Position numbers and translations under genes: made by a program
Part shown: positions 34,905-43,484 of the stretch, piece after piece
How positions within the stretch are numbered: the first letter of the stretch is position 1
Layout of the letters: every line of letters begins with the position of its first letter
Notes under the pieces: generated by a model
What the model saw: the letters and a program-made list of their open reading frames with translations, nothing else
What the model was told of the DNA's origin: nothing
Database searches by the model: none
Origin: an uncultured Bacteroides sp.
Lineage (GTDB): Bacteria; Bacteroidota; Bacteroidia; Bacteroidales; Bacteroidaceae
Length of the DNA: 64,000 nt
NCBI GenBank assembly: GCA_949289295.1
Contig: CASENM010000041.1
Location: forward strand, 1-64,000
Direction of reading: 5' to 3'

Positions 34905-35900
34905 ATGGGTAATGAAAAAGTTTTGATTTCTGTGGTCGTTCCTGTTTATAAGGTTGAATGCTATATCGCCCGTTGTGTAGAGTCTCTTTTTAATCAGTCT
35001 ATATACGATGGGGTGGAGTTCATTTTCGTAGACGATGCAACCCCAGACAATAGTATAGGTGTTTTAGAACACTGTTTGCAGCAATATCCGGAGCGGCAGG
35101 AGCAGACAATCATATTGAGGCATGAAAAGAATCAAGGGCTTCCTGCTGCTCGAAATACCGGATTAAAGGCAGCCACAGGAGAATATATATATCATTGTGA
35201 CAGTGATGACTTTTTAGAACCGGAAGCATTGGAAGCGATGTATGAAGCCGCGAAAGCACAAGATGCAGATATTGTGTGGTGCGACTGGTTTTTGTCTTTT
35301 GAGAGAAATGAACGTTATATGAAACAACCGTGTTATGTGACGGCTCATGAGGCACTAAAGGGAATCTTGAACGGACGGATGAAATACAATGTCTGGAATA
35401 AGATGGCCAAACGAAAGCTTTATGCGGACAATGATATTTGGTTTCCGTCAGGACATGGCATGGGAGAGGATATGACAATGATTCGTCTGTTTGCTTGTGC
35501 TGACAAAGTGGCTTACGTGCCTCGTGCCTTTTATCACTATGTCAAGTTGAACGGTGAAGCATTTACTAATACGTTTTCAGACAAGCATTTGAAAGATGTG
35601 TTGTACAACATGGAGCAGACAGTCGCTTTCTTGGAGAAGAGATATGGACAGGACGCGAAAGAAGCGATTGTGGCTTTTAAGCTTACTGTGAAATATCCTT
35701 TTTTAATCAGTGATAATTGCCGCATGTACCGTTTGTGGAGGACATGTTTTCCGGAAGTGAATCATGCTATTTCCTGTATGGAAGGGCAGTCGTTGCGGAG
35801 CCGTGTATTACAATGGGCGGCTTCTCATGGACAGTTTTGGTTGCTTTGGCTGCACTATAAGTTAGTGTATAAATTGATATACGGAGTGATATATAAGTAA
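34905..35900 (+). CDS. Glycosyltransferase family 2
   Basis: A 331-residue GT-A enzyme: ISVVVPVYKVECYIARCVESLFNQS, VDDATPDNS, and the metal motif HCDSDDF near 98-102. YNVWNKMAKRKLYADNDIWFPSGHGMGEDMTMIRLF is the acceptor-side segment seen in EpsJ-like GT2 proteins. It starts 26 bp after the previous gene, and the polymerase gene starts 1 bp after its stop. Confidence 0.9.
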   Translation: MGNEKVLISVVVPVYKVECYIARCVESLFNQSIYDGVEFIFVDDATPDNSIGVLEHCLQQYPERQEQTIILRHEKNQGLPAARNTGLKAATGEYIYHCDSDDFLEPEALEAMYEAAKAQDADIVWCDWFLSFERNERYMKQPCYVTAHEALKGILNGRMKYNVWNKMAKRKLYADNDIWFPSGHGMGEDMTMIRLFACADKVAYVPRAFYHYVKLNGEAFTNTFSDKHLKDVLYNMEQTVAFLEKRYGQDAKEAIVAFKLTVKYPFLISDNCRMYRLWRTCFPEVNHAISCMEGQSLRSRVLQWAASHGQFWLLWLHYKLVYKLIYGVIYK

Positions 35901-35901
35901 G

Positions 35902-37200
35902 ATGATGATACGTAGTGTATTGATATTTCTCGCCGTTGTAGCTACCAGCTTTTACTTTTTCCCATTCTTCTTTAAAGTTTTACCCGGAGTAAATACGAAG
36001 ATGATGTTGGCGGCAGTGGGGTTGGTGGTTTACTTGATTCGTTTGGGACAGGAACGGGATGCATCTGTAAACAGGGATATGTTTTCCCTGTCGTTATGTG
36101 CGGTTTTGGTCTCTTTGGCAGGATTCTTTTCCATAACCTATAACAATACTCCCGATTATGCGTATGTCACCTATTTATTGTCAATGTGGGTGTGGATTGG
36201 AGGTGCATATGCTGTCGTTCAGTTGGTGAAGCTGATACATGGGACAGTATCTGTAAGACTGATATGCAATTATCTGATAGCCGTTTGTGTGATTCAATGC
36301 GCATTGGCTTTGTGGTTGGACATGTATGCTCCGGCTAAGATGTTTGTTGATACATACATAGAGCAAGGACAAGAGTTTCTGAATGAAGTGGAGCGGATAT
36401 ATGGTATCGGAGCTTCGCTGGATGTGGCTGGTTCGCGCTTCTCGGCAGTGCTGGTAATGATAGCTTTTATCGTGTTGCATGAGCATGTTGATAAGAAATA
36501 TTATTGGGCATATATTGTTGCTTTCTTGATTATCACTGTTGTGGGCAGCATGATTGCACGTACCACTTATGTGGGGGCTGGCATAGCTTTGTTTTATATA
36601 TTGTATAAATCCAAAATTTATACTTTCCAGTTGTCCGAAGAATGCAAAAGATTATGGCTTTGGCTATTGGTATTGGTCGTTGTATCCGTGCCATTGTTGA
36701 TTATGGCTTACAATGCGATTCCTGCGGTGCATGAGAATCTGCGTTTTGCTTTTGAAGGCTTTTTTAATCTTATAGAGACTGGCGAATGGTCGATAGCTTC
36801 CAATGAAAAATTGGCATCTATGTACGTTTTTCCGGAGACTATTAAAACCTGGTTGATCGGCGACGGTTATTTTTCAAGTCCGCGCGATGTAGACCCTATG
36901 TTTATAGGTAAAATTGTGGGTGGCTACTATATGGGTACTGATGTGGGCTATTTACGTTTTATCTTTTATTTTGGTCTTGTAGGATTGACGGCAATAAGTG
37001 TTGTCATGTGCAAGGCAGCCTTTATTTGTTTGCACAAATTTAAAGCAGAAAGCGTGTTGTTCTTTCTGTTGTTAGGCATCAATTTTATTGTGTGGTTTAA
37101 GGTTTCTACTGATATATTTCTTGTTTTTGCCTTGTTCTTAATGGTGGACAGGAAAGAAGATGATGCATTTATGGAAAGTATTTCCTTAAAGGAGCAATAG
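35902..37200 (+). CDS. Polysaccharide polymerase (Wzy-like, O-antigen ligase family)
   Basis: A 432-residue membrane protein with about ten hydrophobic helices and a large periplasmic loop in the second half (IPAVHENLRFAFEGFFNLIETGEWSIASNEKLASMY, then WLIGDGYFSSP). Such a loop, the topology and the position among flippase and glycosyltransferases fit Wzy, which joins repeat units at the periplasmic face. WLIGDGYFSSP resembles the LxG.G..S motif of O-antigen polymerase/ligase proteins. Wzy proteins are poorly conserved, so the call rests on topology and context. Confidence 0.82.
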   Translation: MMIRSVLIFLAVVATSFYFFPFFFKVLPGVNTKMMLAAVGLVVYLIRLGQERDASVNRDMFSLSLCAVLVSLAGFFSITYNNTPDYAYVTYLLSMWVWIGGAYAVVQLVKLIHGTVSVRLICNYLIAVCVIQCALALWLDMYAPAKMFVDTYIEQGQEFLNEVERIYGIGASLDVAGSRFSAVLVMIAFIVLHEHVDKKYYWAYIVAFLIITVVGSMIARTTYVGAGIALFYILYKSKIYTFQLSEECKRLWLWLLVLVVVSVPLLIMAYNAIPAVHENLRFAFEGFFNLIETGEWSIASNEKLASMYVFPETIKTWLIGDGYFSSPRDVDPMFIGKIVGGYYMGTDVGYLRFIFYFGLVGLTAISVVMCKAAFICLHKFKAESVLFFLLLGINFIVWFKVSTDIFLVFALFLMVDRKEDDAFMESISLKEQ

Positions 37201-37217
37201 ATATCAAGAGGTTTGAT

Positions 37218-38348
37218 ATGAAGATTGTTTATTGCATAGCCGGAACTCGGCATCCGGGGGGAATGGAACGTGTTTTGGCCAACAAGGCTAATTGGTTGGT
37301 AGAAAATGGGTACGATATCGTAATTGTAACTACTGATCAATGTGGTATGTCTCCGTTTTTCCCTTTGGATGAACGTATTCGCTGCATTGATTTGAACGTC
37401 AATTATGAGGAGAATAACGGAAAGTCTTTTGCTGACAAATTGTTACACTATCCTTTGAAGCAATACAGGCATAAGAAGCGGTTGGCTGCTGTATTAAAAC
37501 GAGAAAGACCAGACGTTACGGTATCGATGTTTTGCAATGACGCTGGATTTATAACCCGACTTGATGACGGGAGCAAGAAAGTGTTGGAAATCCATTTCTC
37601 AAAATTCAAACGTTTGCAATATGGGCGTAAAGGATTATGGAGGCTGGCGGATTTGTGGCGCAGTAAACAGGATGAGAAGACTGTGAGGCGGTTTGATAAA
37701 TTTGTGGTGCTGACGGAAGAAGATAAAGGATATTGGGGAAATTTCCCCAATATAACCGTCATTCCGAATTCCAATACGTTTGTAACTGACCAAATCGCTT
37801 TATTGGAAAATAAAAAAGTAATAGCTGTCGGGCGGTATACATATCAGAAAGGCTTTGAACGGTTGATAAAAGCATGGAAGATGCTTGTATCTCAGTTCCC
37901 GGACTGGAAACTGGATATTATAGGAGAGGGAGAAGAACATGAAGCTCTGCAAAAGTTGATAGATTCGTATCGTCTGGGGCAACAGGTTACTTTAGTACAT
38001 CCGACTCAACAGATTGGAAGAGTGTACCGGAATGCGTCTTTGTTGGTTTTGCCCTCACGTTACGAAGGATTGCCTATGGTATTGCTGGAGGCTCAGGCTT
38101 TCGGCTTGCCTATTGTGGCTTTTGCGTGTAAATGTGGACCTAAAGATATTGTTTCAGATCAAGAAACGGGCATTTTGGTTGCAGAAGGAGATATAGAAGG
38201 GCTTGCAAAAGGAATGAGTACTGTGATGGGAAATGAAGCATTGCGTAAACAGATGGGAGTGAAAGCTAAAGCGGCTTCTTTACGGTATGATGAGGATGTC
38301 ATAATGAAGAAATGGATGGATTTGTTTTATCAATTGACAACAAAATGA
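37218..38348 (+). CDS. Glycosyltransferase family 4
   Basis: A 376-residue GT-B enzyme. The N-terminal motif is CIAGTRHPGGMERVLANKANWLVENGYDIVIVT. The C-terminal nucleotide-sugar domain has VIAVGRYTYQKGFERLIKAW and LPSRYEGLPMVLLEAQAFGLPIVAFACKCGP, with the EX7E motif. It resembles GalNAc/galactosyltransferases of the EpsF/AmsD type. It follows the polymerase by 17 bp and shares ATGA with the next gene. Confidence 0.9.
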   Translation: MKIVYCIAGTRHPGGMERVLANKANWLVENGYDIVIVTTDQCGMSPFFPLDERIRCIDLNVNYEENNGKSFADKLLHYPLKQYRHKKRLAAVLKRERPDVTVSMFCNDAGFITRLDDGSKKVLEIHFSKFKRLQYGRKGLWRLADLWRSKQDEKTVRRFDKFVVLTEEDKGYWGNFPNITVIPNSNTFVTDQIALLENKKVIAVGRYTYQKGFERLIKAWKMLVSQFPDWKLDIIGEGEEHEALQKLIDSYRLGQQVTLVHPTQQIGRVYRNASLLVLPSRYEGLPMVLLEAQAFGLPIVAFACKCGPKDIVSDQETGILVAEGDIEGLAKGMSTVMGNEALRKQMGVKAKAASLRYDEDVIMKKWMDLFYQLTTK

Positions 38349-39445
38349 AAACGGTTGTAGTTTCTGCAGTCAATTTACGTAAAGGAGGGACACTGACAAT
38401 TCTTAGGAATTGTTTGGAATATCTTTCTGGTTTAGCAGTTAAAGGTGATTACCGGATAGTGGCATTGGTACATAAAAAGGAACTTGCGTATTATTCTCAT
38501 ATAGAATATATTGAAATACCTTGGGCAATGCGAAATTGGGGGTTACGTTTGTGGTGTGAATATGTGACAATGTATAGTATATCCCAAAAGTTGCAACCTG
38601 TTTGTTTATGGCTTTCTTTGCATGATACCACTCCTCGTGTAAAAGCTGAAAAACAGGCTGTTTATTGTCAGACTTCATTTCCTTTTTTGCACTGGAAGTG
38701 GCAAGATTTACGTTTTGATTATAAAATAGTTTTGTTTGCTTTATTCACGAAATTTGCGTATCGTGTGAATATGAAACGGAACTTTATGTTTATTGTACAA
38801 GCAAGGTGGTTACGAGTCGGTTTCTCGCATTTGTTCTGTTTGCCGGAAGAGAAATTTATCGTATCTCCTCCGAAACAAAAGAAAGAAGCCGTTCGGGAAA
38901 ATATTTATAAAAGAAAATGTTATCTTTTCCTTTTTGCGTCTACTCCTGATTGCCATAAAAATTTTGAATTGATTTGTAAGGCTACCGAACGTTTAGAAAA
39001 AGAAATAGGAAAGAATAAATTTCAAGTATTGTTATCTATATCAGGCAAAGAAAATAGGTATGCCCGATGGCTTTATCATCAATGGAATAACGTCGATTCT
39101 TTAAAGTTTGTCGGATTTATGAGCCGGGAAAAATTGTATGGAACTTATGCTCAAACGGATTGCTTGGTTTTTCCTTCGCGAGTAGAAACATGGGGATTGC
39201 CAATCAGTGAGTTTGCTGCATTTGATAAACCCATGTTGTTGGCAGATTTGCCATACGCACACGAAACAGCTGCAGGAAGTAAGTTGACGGCTTTCTTTAA
39301 TCCGGAAGATGAAAATGAATTGAAAGAACAGATGAAACGGTTGGTTAATGGAGATACTTCTTTCTTAAAACCCATACCGGATTTGGCTATTGAAAAACCT
39401 GTGACGAGAAATTGGGCTGAGTTGTTTGATTTATTGCTGAAATAA
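38345..39445 (+). CDS. Glycosyltransferase family 4-like
   Basis: A 366-residue GT-B enzyme starting VVVSAVNLRKGGTLTILRNCLEYL, with the C-terminal signature VFPSRVETWGLPISEFAAFDKPMLLADLPYAHE. The ATG lies in the stop of the previous gene (ATGA). It ends the AT-rich block of the capsule locus; a small frame and a terminator-like hairpin follow. Confidence 0.87.
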   Translation: MKTVVVSAVNLRKGGTLTILRNCLEYLSGLAVKGDYRIVALVHKKELAYYSHIEYIEIPWAMRNWGLRLWCEYVTMYSISQKLQPVCLWLSLHDTTPRVKAEKQAVYCQTSFPFLHWKWQDLRFDYKIVLFALFTKFAYRVNMKRNFMFIVQARWLRVGFSHLFCLPEEKFIVSPPKQKKEAVRENIYKRKCYLFLFASTPDCHKNFELICKATERLEKEIGKNKFQVLLSISGKENRYARWLYHQWNNVDSLKFVGFMSREKLYGTYAQTDCLVFPSRVETWGLPISEFAAFDKPMLLADLPYAHETAAGSKLTAFFNPEDENELKEQMKRLVNGDTSFLKPIPDLAIEKPVTRNWAELFDLLLK

Positions 39446-39546
39446 TGAATAAGGTTATGGCAACGACAACGATACATCTAAATAAAGAGATGGTAAAGCA
39501 AGATATGGATTTGGAGGAAGTGCCGGATATAGTTCCGGTTTTTTAA
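39445..39546 (+). CDS. Possible 33-residue peptide after the last AT-rich glycosyltransferase
   Basis: A short frame whose ATG overlaps the GT4 stop by one base, coding for an acidic peptide ending VPDIVPVF. The coupling to the upstream stop suggests translation, but the 3' end forms a hairpin with a T-run, so it may be a gene fragment cut off when the ATPase cassette inserted. I do not recognise it. Confidence 0.3.
   Translation: MNKVMATTTIHLNKEMVKQDMDLEEVPDIVPVF
39523..39544 (+). terminator. Weak Rho-independent terminator
   Basis: CCGGA (39523-39527) pairs with TCCGG (39534-39538), followed by six T residues. The stem is short. It would end the first transcript of the capsule locus unless UpxY-modified polymerase reads through. 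Confidence 0.5.
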
Positions 39547-39608
39547 GATAAGAGATGAGAATGGCTGATTTTTCCTCACAGTTTCTCGGCAATAACCGAA
39601 AAGTTTAT

Positions 39609-39616
39609 TATTTTTG
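39609..39616 (+). promoter_or_regulatory. Putative -7 box for the AAA-ATPase cassette
   Basis: TATTTTTG matches TAnnTTTG, 31 bp before the ATG at 39648. With the terminators on both sides it suggests an autonomous cassette. Confidence 0.45.
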
Positions 39617-39647
39617 CCTTTGCAGGCATTAAAGGAAGAGAACGACC

Positions 39648-41213
39648 ATGAGCACGACGAGGAGAAGATATCCGATAGGAATACAGACTTTCTCGGAAAT
39701 CCGGAGAGGGGATTATCTGTATGTCGACAAGACTGGGTATGTGTACCGCATGACGCACTCGGATGCGAAGTACATGTTCCTGAGCCGTCCGCGCCGTTTC
39801 GGAAAGTCGTTGCTGGTGAGCACGCTTCATTCCTATTTTGAGGGGAGGAAGGACCTGTTCGAGGGTCTTGCCATCGAGAAGTTGGAGACGGAGTGGCAGG
39901 AATATCCTGTGCTGCACTTTGATATGAGTACGGCAAAGAATGTGAGTAAGGAGCGGTTGGAAAGTGAGCTTTCCCTCAAGCTTGTCAGGTATGAAGCGAT
40001 ATATGGACGCGGAGAGGGGGAAAAAGAAATCAACCAACGTTTGGAAGGGTTGATAAAGCGTGCATACCAACAGACAGGCAAGCAGGTGGTTGTGCTGATA
40101 GATGAATACGACGCTCCATTGTTGGACGTGGTACATGAGGAGAAGGATTTACCGATACTGCGGAATGTGATGCGTAACTTCTACAGTCCGCTGAAAGCCT
40201 GTGACCCTTATCTGCGCTATGTGTTCCTGACCGGAATCACGAAATTCTCCCAGCTGAGCATTTTCAGTGAGCTGAACAATATCAAGAATATCAGCATGGA
40301 TGAGGCTTATGCAGCGATATGTGGAATCACGGAAGAGGAGTTGAGGTTCCAGATGCGTGACGGTCTGGAGGTGCTTGCCTATAAATTGCAAACAACCCCG
40401 GAGGAAATTCTTGCGGTAGTGAAAGAAAATTATGACGGCTATCACTTTACCTTACCTTCACCGGATATCTATAATCCGTATAGTTTGCTGAACGCATTGA
40501 GTGACGGGAAGCTGGACTTCTACTGGTTTGGCAGCGGAACGCCCACTTATCTGATAGAGATGCTGCGTAAGTATCATGTGATGCCTCAACAGATAGGGAA
40601 CCGGAAAGCTTTATCAACATCGTTTGATGCCCCTACGGAACGCATGACGGATATAACCCCGTTGCTTTATCAAAGCGGTTATATAACGATTAAGGATTAT
40701 TCTGCAATCACCCGGCTGTATACCTTGGATATACCTAACAAGGAAGTGCGTATAGGGCTGATGGAAAGCCTGCTTCCCAATTATTTGCATGAAAAGACCA
40801 TAGACGGATTAACGACAGTGGCATTTCTGTATGAGGCGATATCCGAGGAACGTATGGATGATGCCTTGCGTTTGCTTCAGGAATTCTTTTCAACGATTCC
40901 TTATTGTAATCATGCGGCATACGAAGGCCATTACCAGCAATTGCTTTATGTGGTATTCAGTCTGTTAGGGCGGTATGTGGACGTAGAGGTACATACTCCC
41001 CGTGGCAGGGTGGATGTAGTGCTTCGTACGTCTACAACGTTGTATCTGATAGAATTGAAATTAGATAAAAGTGCGGACGACGCGATTGAGCAAATCAATC
41101 TGAAGAATTATGCGGAGCGTTTCGCTTTGTGCGGCTTGCCGATAGTAAAGGTCGGTATCAATTTTGACAGCAAGAAAGGGACGATCGGGGACTGGAAGAT
41201 AGAGTCGGCCTGA
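39648..41213 (+). CDS. AAA-ATPase-like protein with PD-(D/E)XK nuclease domain
   Basis: A 521-residue protein of the abundant Bacteroidota family (AAA-ATPase-like plus DUF1703 nuclease). The N-terminal TRRRYPIGIQTFSEIRRGDYLYVDKT leads to a Walker-A-like RPRRFGKSLLVSTL (near 46-59) and Walker B VVLIDEYDAPL. The C-terminal PD-(D/E)XK fold has GRVDVVLRT and LIELKLDKSADDAIEQI, the expected Asp and Glu-x-Lys. Members occur in many near-identical genomic copies and have no settled role; defence or mobile-element functions are suspected. Its own promoter and terminator, and higher GC than the upstream genes, mark it as an insertion in the capsule locus. Confidence 0.87.
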   Translation: MSTTRRRYPIGIQTFSEIRRGDYLYVDKTGYVYRMTHSDAKYMFLSRPRRFGKSLLVSTLHSYFEGRKDLFEGLAIEKLETEWQEYPVLHFDMSTAKNVSKERLESELSLKLVRYEAIYGRGEGEKEINQRLEGLIKRAYQQTGKQVVVLIDEYDAPLLDVVHEEKDLPILRNVMRNFYSPLKACDPYLRYVFLTGITKFSQLSIFSELNNIKNISMDEAYAAICGITEEELRFQMRDGLEVLAYKLQTTPEEILAVVKENYDGYHFTLPSPDIYNPYSLLNALSDGKLDFYWFGSGTPTYLIEMLRKYHVMPQQIGNRKALSTSFDAPTERMTDITPLLYQSGYITIKDYSAITRLYTLDIPNKEVRIGLMESLLPNYLHEKTIDGLTTVAFLYEAISEERMDDALRLLQEFFSTIPYCNHAAYEGHYQQLLYVVFSLLGRYVDVEVHTPRGRVDVVLRTSTTLYLIELKLDKSADDAIEQINLKNYAERFALCGLPIVKVGINFDSKKGTIGDWKIESA

Positions 41214-41248
41214 CATATTCTCATGTACCCGGGAAGTCGGACTGTCAT

Positions 41249-41267
41249 CGCTCGGCGGAGCGTTTTT
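41249..41267 (+). terminator. Rho-independent terminator of the ATPase cassette
   Basis: CGCTC (41249-41253), loop GGCG, GAGCG (41258-41262), then five T residues. Further small hairpins follow before the next gene, including AAGACT/AGTCTT at 41330-41347. Confidence 0.65.
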
Positions 41268-41365
41268 GTGACCTGAAGTGATGGGAATCATCTTGGTATG
41301 ATGGCCTGAAGAGGCCCGGTATTCTATATAAGACTATAATAAGTCTTTCCAAAAAGAAAACATTC

Positions 41366-42472
41366 ATGAAAATCCTGCAATTGGGTAAATTCTACCCCAT
41401 TCGAGGTGGCGTGGAGAAGGTCGCGTACGACTTGATGACGGGACTTTCGGAACGTGGTGTGGACTGCGACATGATGTGTGCGGCTTGTGAGGGACCTTCG
41501 CGTACGGAAACCCTCAACGAACATGCGCGGCTGATTTGTTGCCATACCTGGTTCAAGGCGGCTGCCACAATGATCTCGCCGGCCATGATCGGGGCGTTGC
41601 GGAAACGGTGCGGGGAGTATGACATCATACATGTGCATCATCCGGACCCGATGGCTTGCCTGGCTCTTTTCCTCTCGGGATACAAGGGTAGGGTAATCCT
41701 TCACTGGCATTCAGACATCCAGAAACAGCGTTGGCTGCTGAGGCTTTACAGGCCTTTGCAGGAGTGGTTGCTCAGACGTGCGGAGGTGGTGGTGGGCACC
41801 ACCCCGGTTTATCTGGCGGAATCGCCGCATCTGACGCATGTGCAGCGGAAAACGGCCTGTATTCCTATTGGTGTGGAGCCTGTCCGGCCATTGCCGGAGG
41901 AGGTGGAGGCGGTCAGAAGGCGGTTTCCGGATAAGAAGATTGTGTTCTCGCTCGGACGGCTGGTCGCCTATAAGGGATATTGCTTCCTGATAGACGCCGC
42001 ACGCTATCTTGGCGAGGAGTATGTGGTGCTTATCGGGGGGACGGGAGCGCTGAGGGAGAGTCTGGAAAGACAGGTCAGGGAGTCAGGGCTTGAGGATAAG
42101 GTGAGACTGCTGGGACGTGTCAGCGATGAGGAGCTTCCTGCCTATTACGGCGCTTGCGACGTATTCTGCCTGAGCAGTGTGCAGAAGACGGAGGCGTTTG
42201 GCATTGTACAGATTGAGGCGATGTCGTGCGGAAAGCCGGTAGTGGCTACGAATATCCCGAAATCGGGTGTATCATGGGTGAACGCTCACGGTGTGTCCGG
42301 TCTGAATGTCGCCCCCGGCAATGCGGAGGAGCTGGCAACAGCCATCGGTGAGGTGACCAGAGACGAGGAAACTTACCGGAGATATGCGGAAGGTGCGGCA
42401 AACCGTTACAGGGAACTTTTTACTCACGAACAGATGATAAACAATTGCATAAGAATATATATGGAATTATGA
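41366..42472 (+). CDS. Glycosyltransferase family 4
   Basis: A 368-residue GT-B enzyme: LQLGKFYPIRGGVEKVAYDLMTGLSERG at the N-terminus, IHVHHPDPMACLALF, and C-terminal VFSLGRLVAYKGYCFLIDAARYL plus SSVQKTEAFGIVQIEAMSCGKPVVAT (EX7E). It is GC-richer than the earlier capsule glycosyltransferases and begins the conserved 3' part of the locus. It shares ATGA with the initiating sugar transferase, so the two act in one operon. Confidence 0.9.
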   Translation: MKILQLGKFYPIRGGVEKVAYDLMTGLSERGVDCDMMCAACEGPSRTETLNEHARLICCHTWFKAAATMISPAMIGALRKRCGEYDIIHVHHPDPMACLALFLSGYKGRVILHWHSDIQKQRWLLRLYRPLQEWLLRRAEVVVGTTPVYLAESPHLTHVQRKTACIPIGVEPVRPLPEEVEAVRRRFPDKKIVFSLGRLVAYKGYCFLIDAARYLGEEYVVLIGGTGALRESLERQVRESGLEDKVRLLGRVSDEELPAYYGACDVFCLSSVQKTEAFGIVQIEAMSCGKPVVATNIPKSGVSWVNAHGVSGLNVAPGNAEELATAIGEVTRDEETYRRYAEGAANRYRELFTHEQMINNCIRIYMEL

Positions 42473-43143
42473 AACGCAAGAGAATTACATTCACAACAGA
42501 ATCATTGGGCTTAAGTATGGTAAATGACAGACATGAACTTAATGATGGAATGTCGGCGCTGGCATGTGGTGTCAAGCGCGGATTTGATGTGCTGGGAAGT
42601 CTGACAGGACTGATTTTGGCCTCGCCTTTTCTTCTGCTGATATATATCTTTATCAAGCGTGAGGATGGCGGTCCGGCTATCTTCAGGCAGGAACGGGTCG
42701 GTTATGGAGGGAAAACGTTCGTTCTGTACAAGTTCAGGTCTATGACCTTGACCTCGGAAAAAGACGGCAAACCGGCCCTGTGCCAGAAAAATGACAAACG
42801 GCTGACCAAAGTCGGACGTTTTTTGCGCGAACACCATCTGGACGAACTGCCCCAACTGTGGAACGTGTTGAAAGGGGAGATGAGCTTTGTCGGACCACGT
42901 CCGGAGCGCAAGTTCTTCGTGGACCAGATCAAGGCTGTCAATCCGGACTATGAACTGCTGTATCAGCTGCGTCCTGGACTTTTCTCGCAGGCGACGCTGT
43001 ATAACGGCTACACAGACACAATGGAAAAGATGCTGATACGGCTCAGGATGGATTTGGAATATCTGCGCAACCGCTCGTTGTGGCTGGATTTTAAAATCAT
43101 CTTCCTTACCGTTGCATTTATTCTTTCAGGGAAAAAATTCTGA
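42469..43143 (+). CDS. Initiating undecaprenyl-phosphate sugar transferase
   Basis: A 224-residue polyprenyl-phosphate sugar-1-phosphate transferase (bacterial sugar transferase family, WcaJ/PglC catalytic domain). One membrane helix (VLGSLTGLILASPFLLLIYIFIK) is followed by the catalytic part: FRQERVGYGGKTFVLYKFRSM, LREHHLDELPQLWNVLKGEMSFVGPRPE, then LRPGLFSQATLYNGYT. It starts capsule synthesis by placing the first sugar phosphate on the lipid carrier. ATG 42469 overlaps the GT4 stop; the longer frame starts from a TTG inside that gene. Confidence 0.9.
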   Translation: MKRKRITFTTESLGLSMVNDRHELNDGMSALACGVKRGFDVLGSLTGLILASPFLLLIYIFIKREDGGPAIFRQERVGYGGKTFVLYKFRSMTLTSEKDGKPALCQKNDKRLTKVGRFLREHHLDELPQLWNVLKGEMSFVGPRPERKFFVDQIKAVNPDYELLYQLRPGLFSQATLYNGYTDTMEKMLIRLRMDLEYLRNRSLWLDFKIIFLTVAFILSGKKF

Positions 43144-43194
43144 CAGTCCCGAGAATGCGGAACTGCGAAAAGGCAACAATTACAAATCAAGAAT

Positions 43195-43479
43195 ATGGAG
43201 AAAAGAACGGTACGTCCCAAAGAGGGGGTACGATTACGGAAAGTAGGCAGACAATATATGATAGTGGAAGCCAATGAGAATGATGTGAACATGAGCGATG
43301 TGTATAGTCTGAACCAGACTGCCGCACGGATGTGGGAACGGATAGCTCAAGGGAACTGTACATCGGATGATTTGGCGGATTGCTTGTGTGAAGATTTCGA
43401 AATAGACAAGGATACTGCCGTTCAAGACGTTGAACGGCAACTTGCCGAGTGGAAAACTTATGGCCTGATTCTTATATAA
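43195..43479 (+). CDS. PqqD family peptide-chaperone protein
   Basis: A 94-residue stand-alone PqqD-like domain: GVRLRKVGRQYMIVEANEND, YSLNQTAARMWERIAQGNCTSDDLADCLCEDFEIDKDTAVQDVERQLAEWKTYGLI. PqqD-type domains bind the leader of ribosomal peptides and hand it to modifying enzymes; in other settings they pair with HPr-kinase-like and nucleotidyltransferase proteins. Here it lies 51 bp after the initiating sugar transferase and just before exactly those two families. No radical-SAM or cyclase partner is visible in the window. Confidence 0.85.
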   Translation: MEKRTVRPKEGVRLRKVGRQYMIVEANENDVNMSDVYSLNQTAARMWERIAQGNCTSDDLADCLCEDFEIDKDTAVQDVERQLAEWKTYGLILI

Positions 43480-43484
43480 GACAG

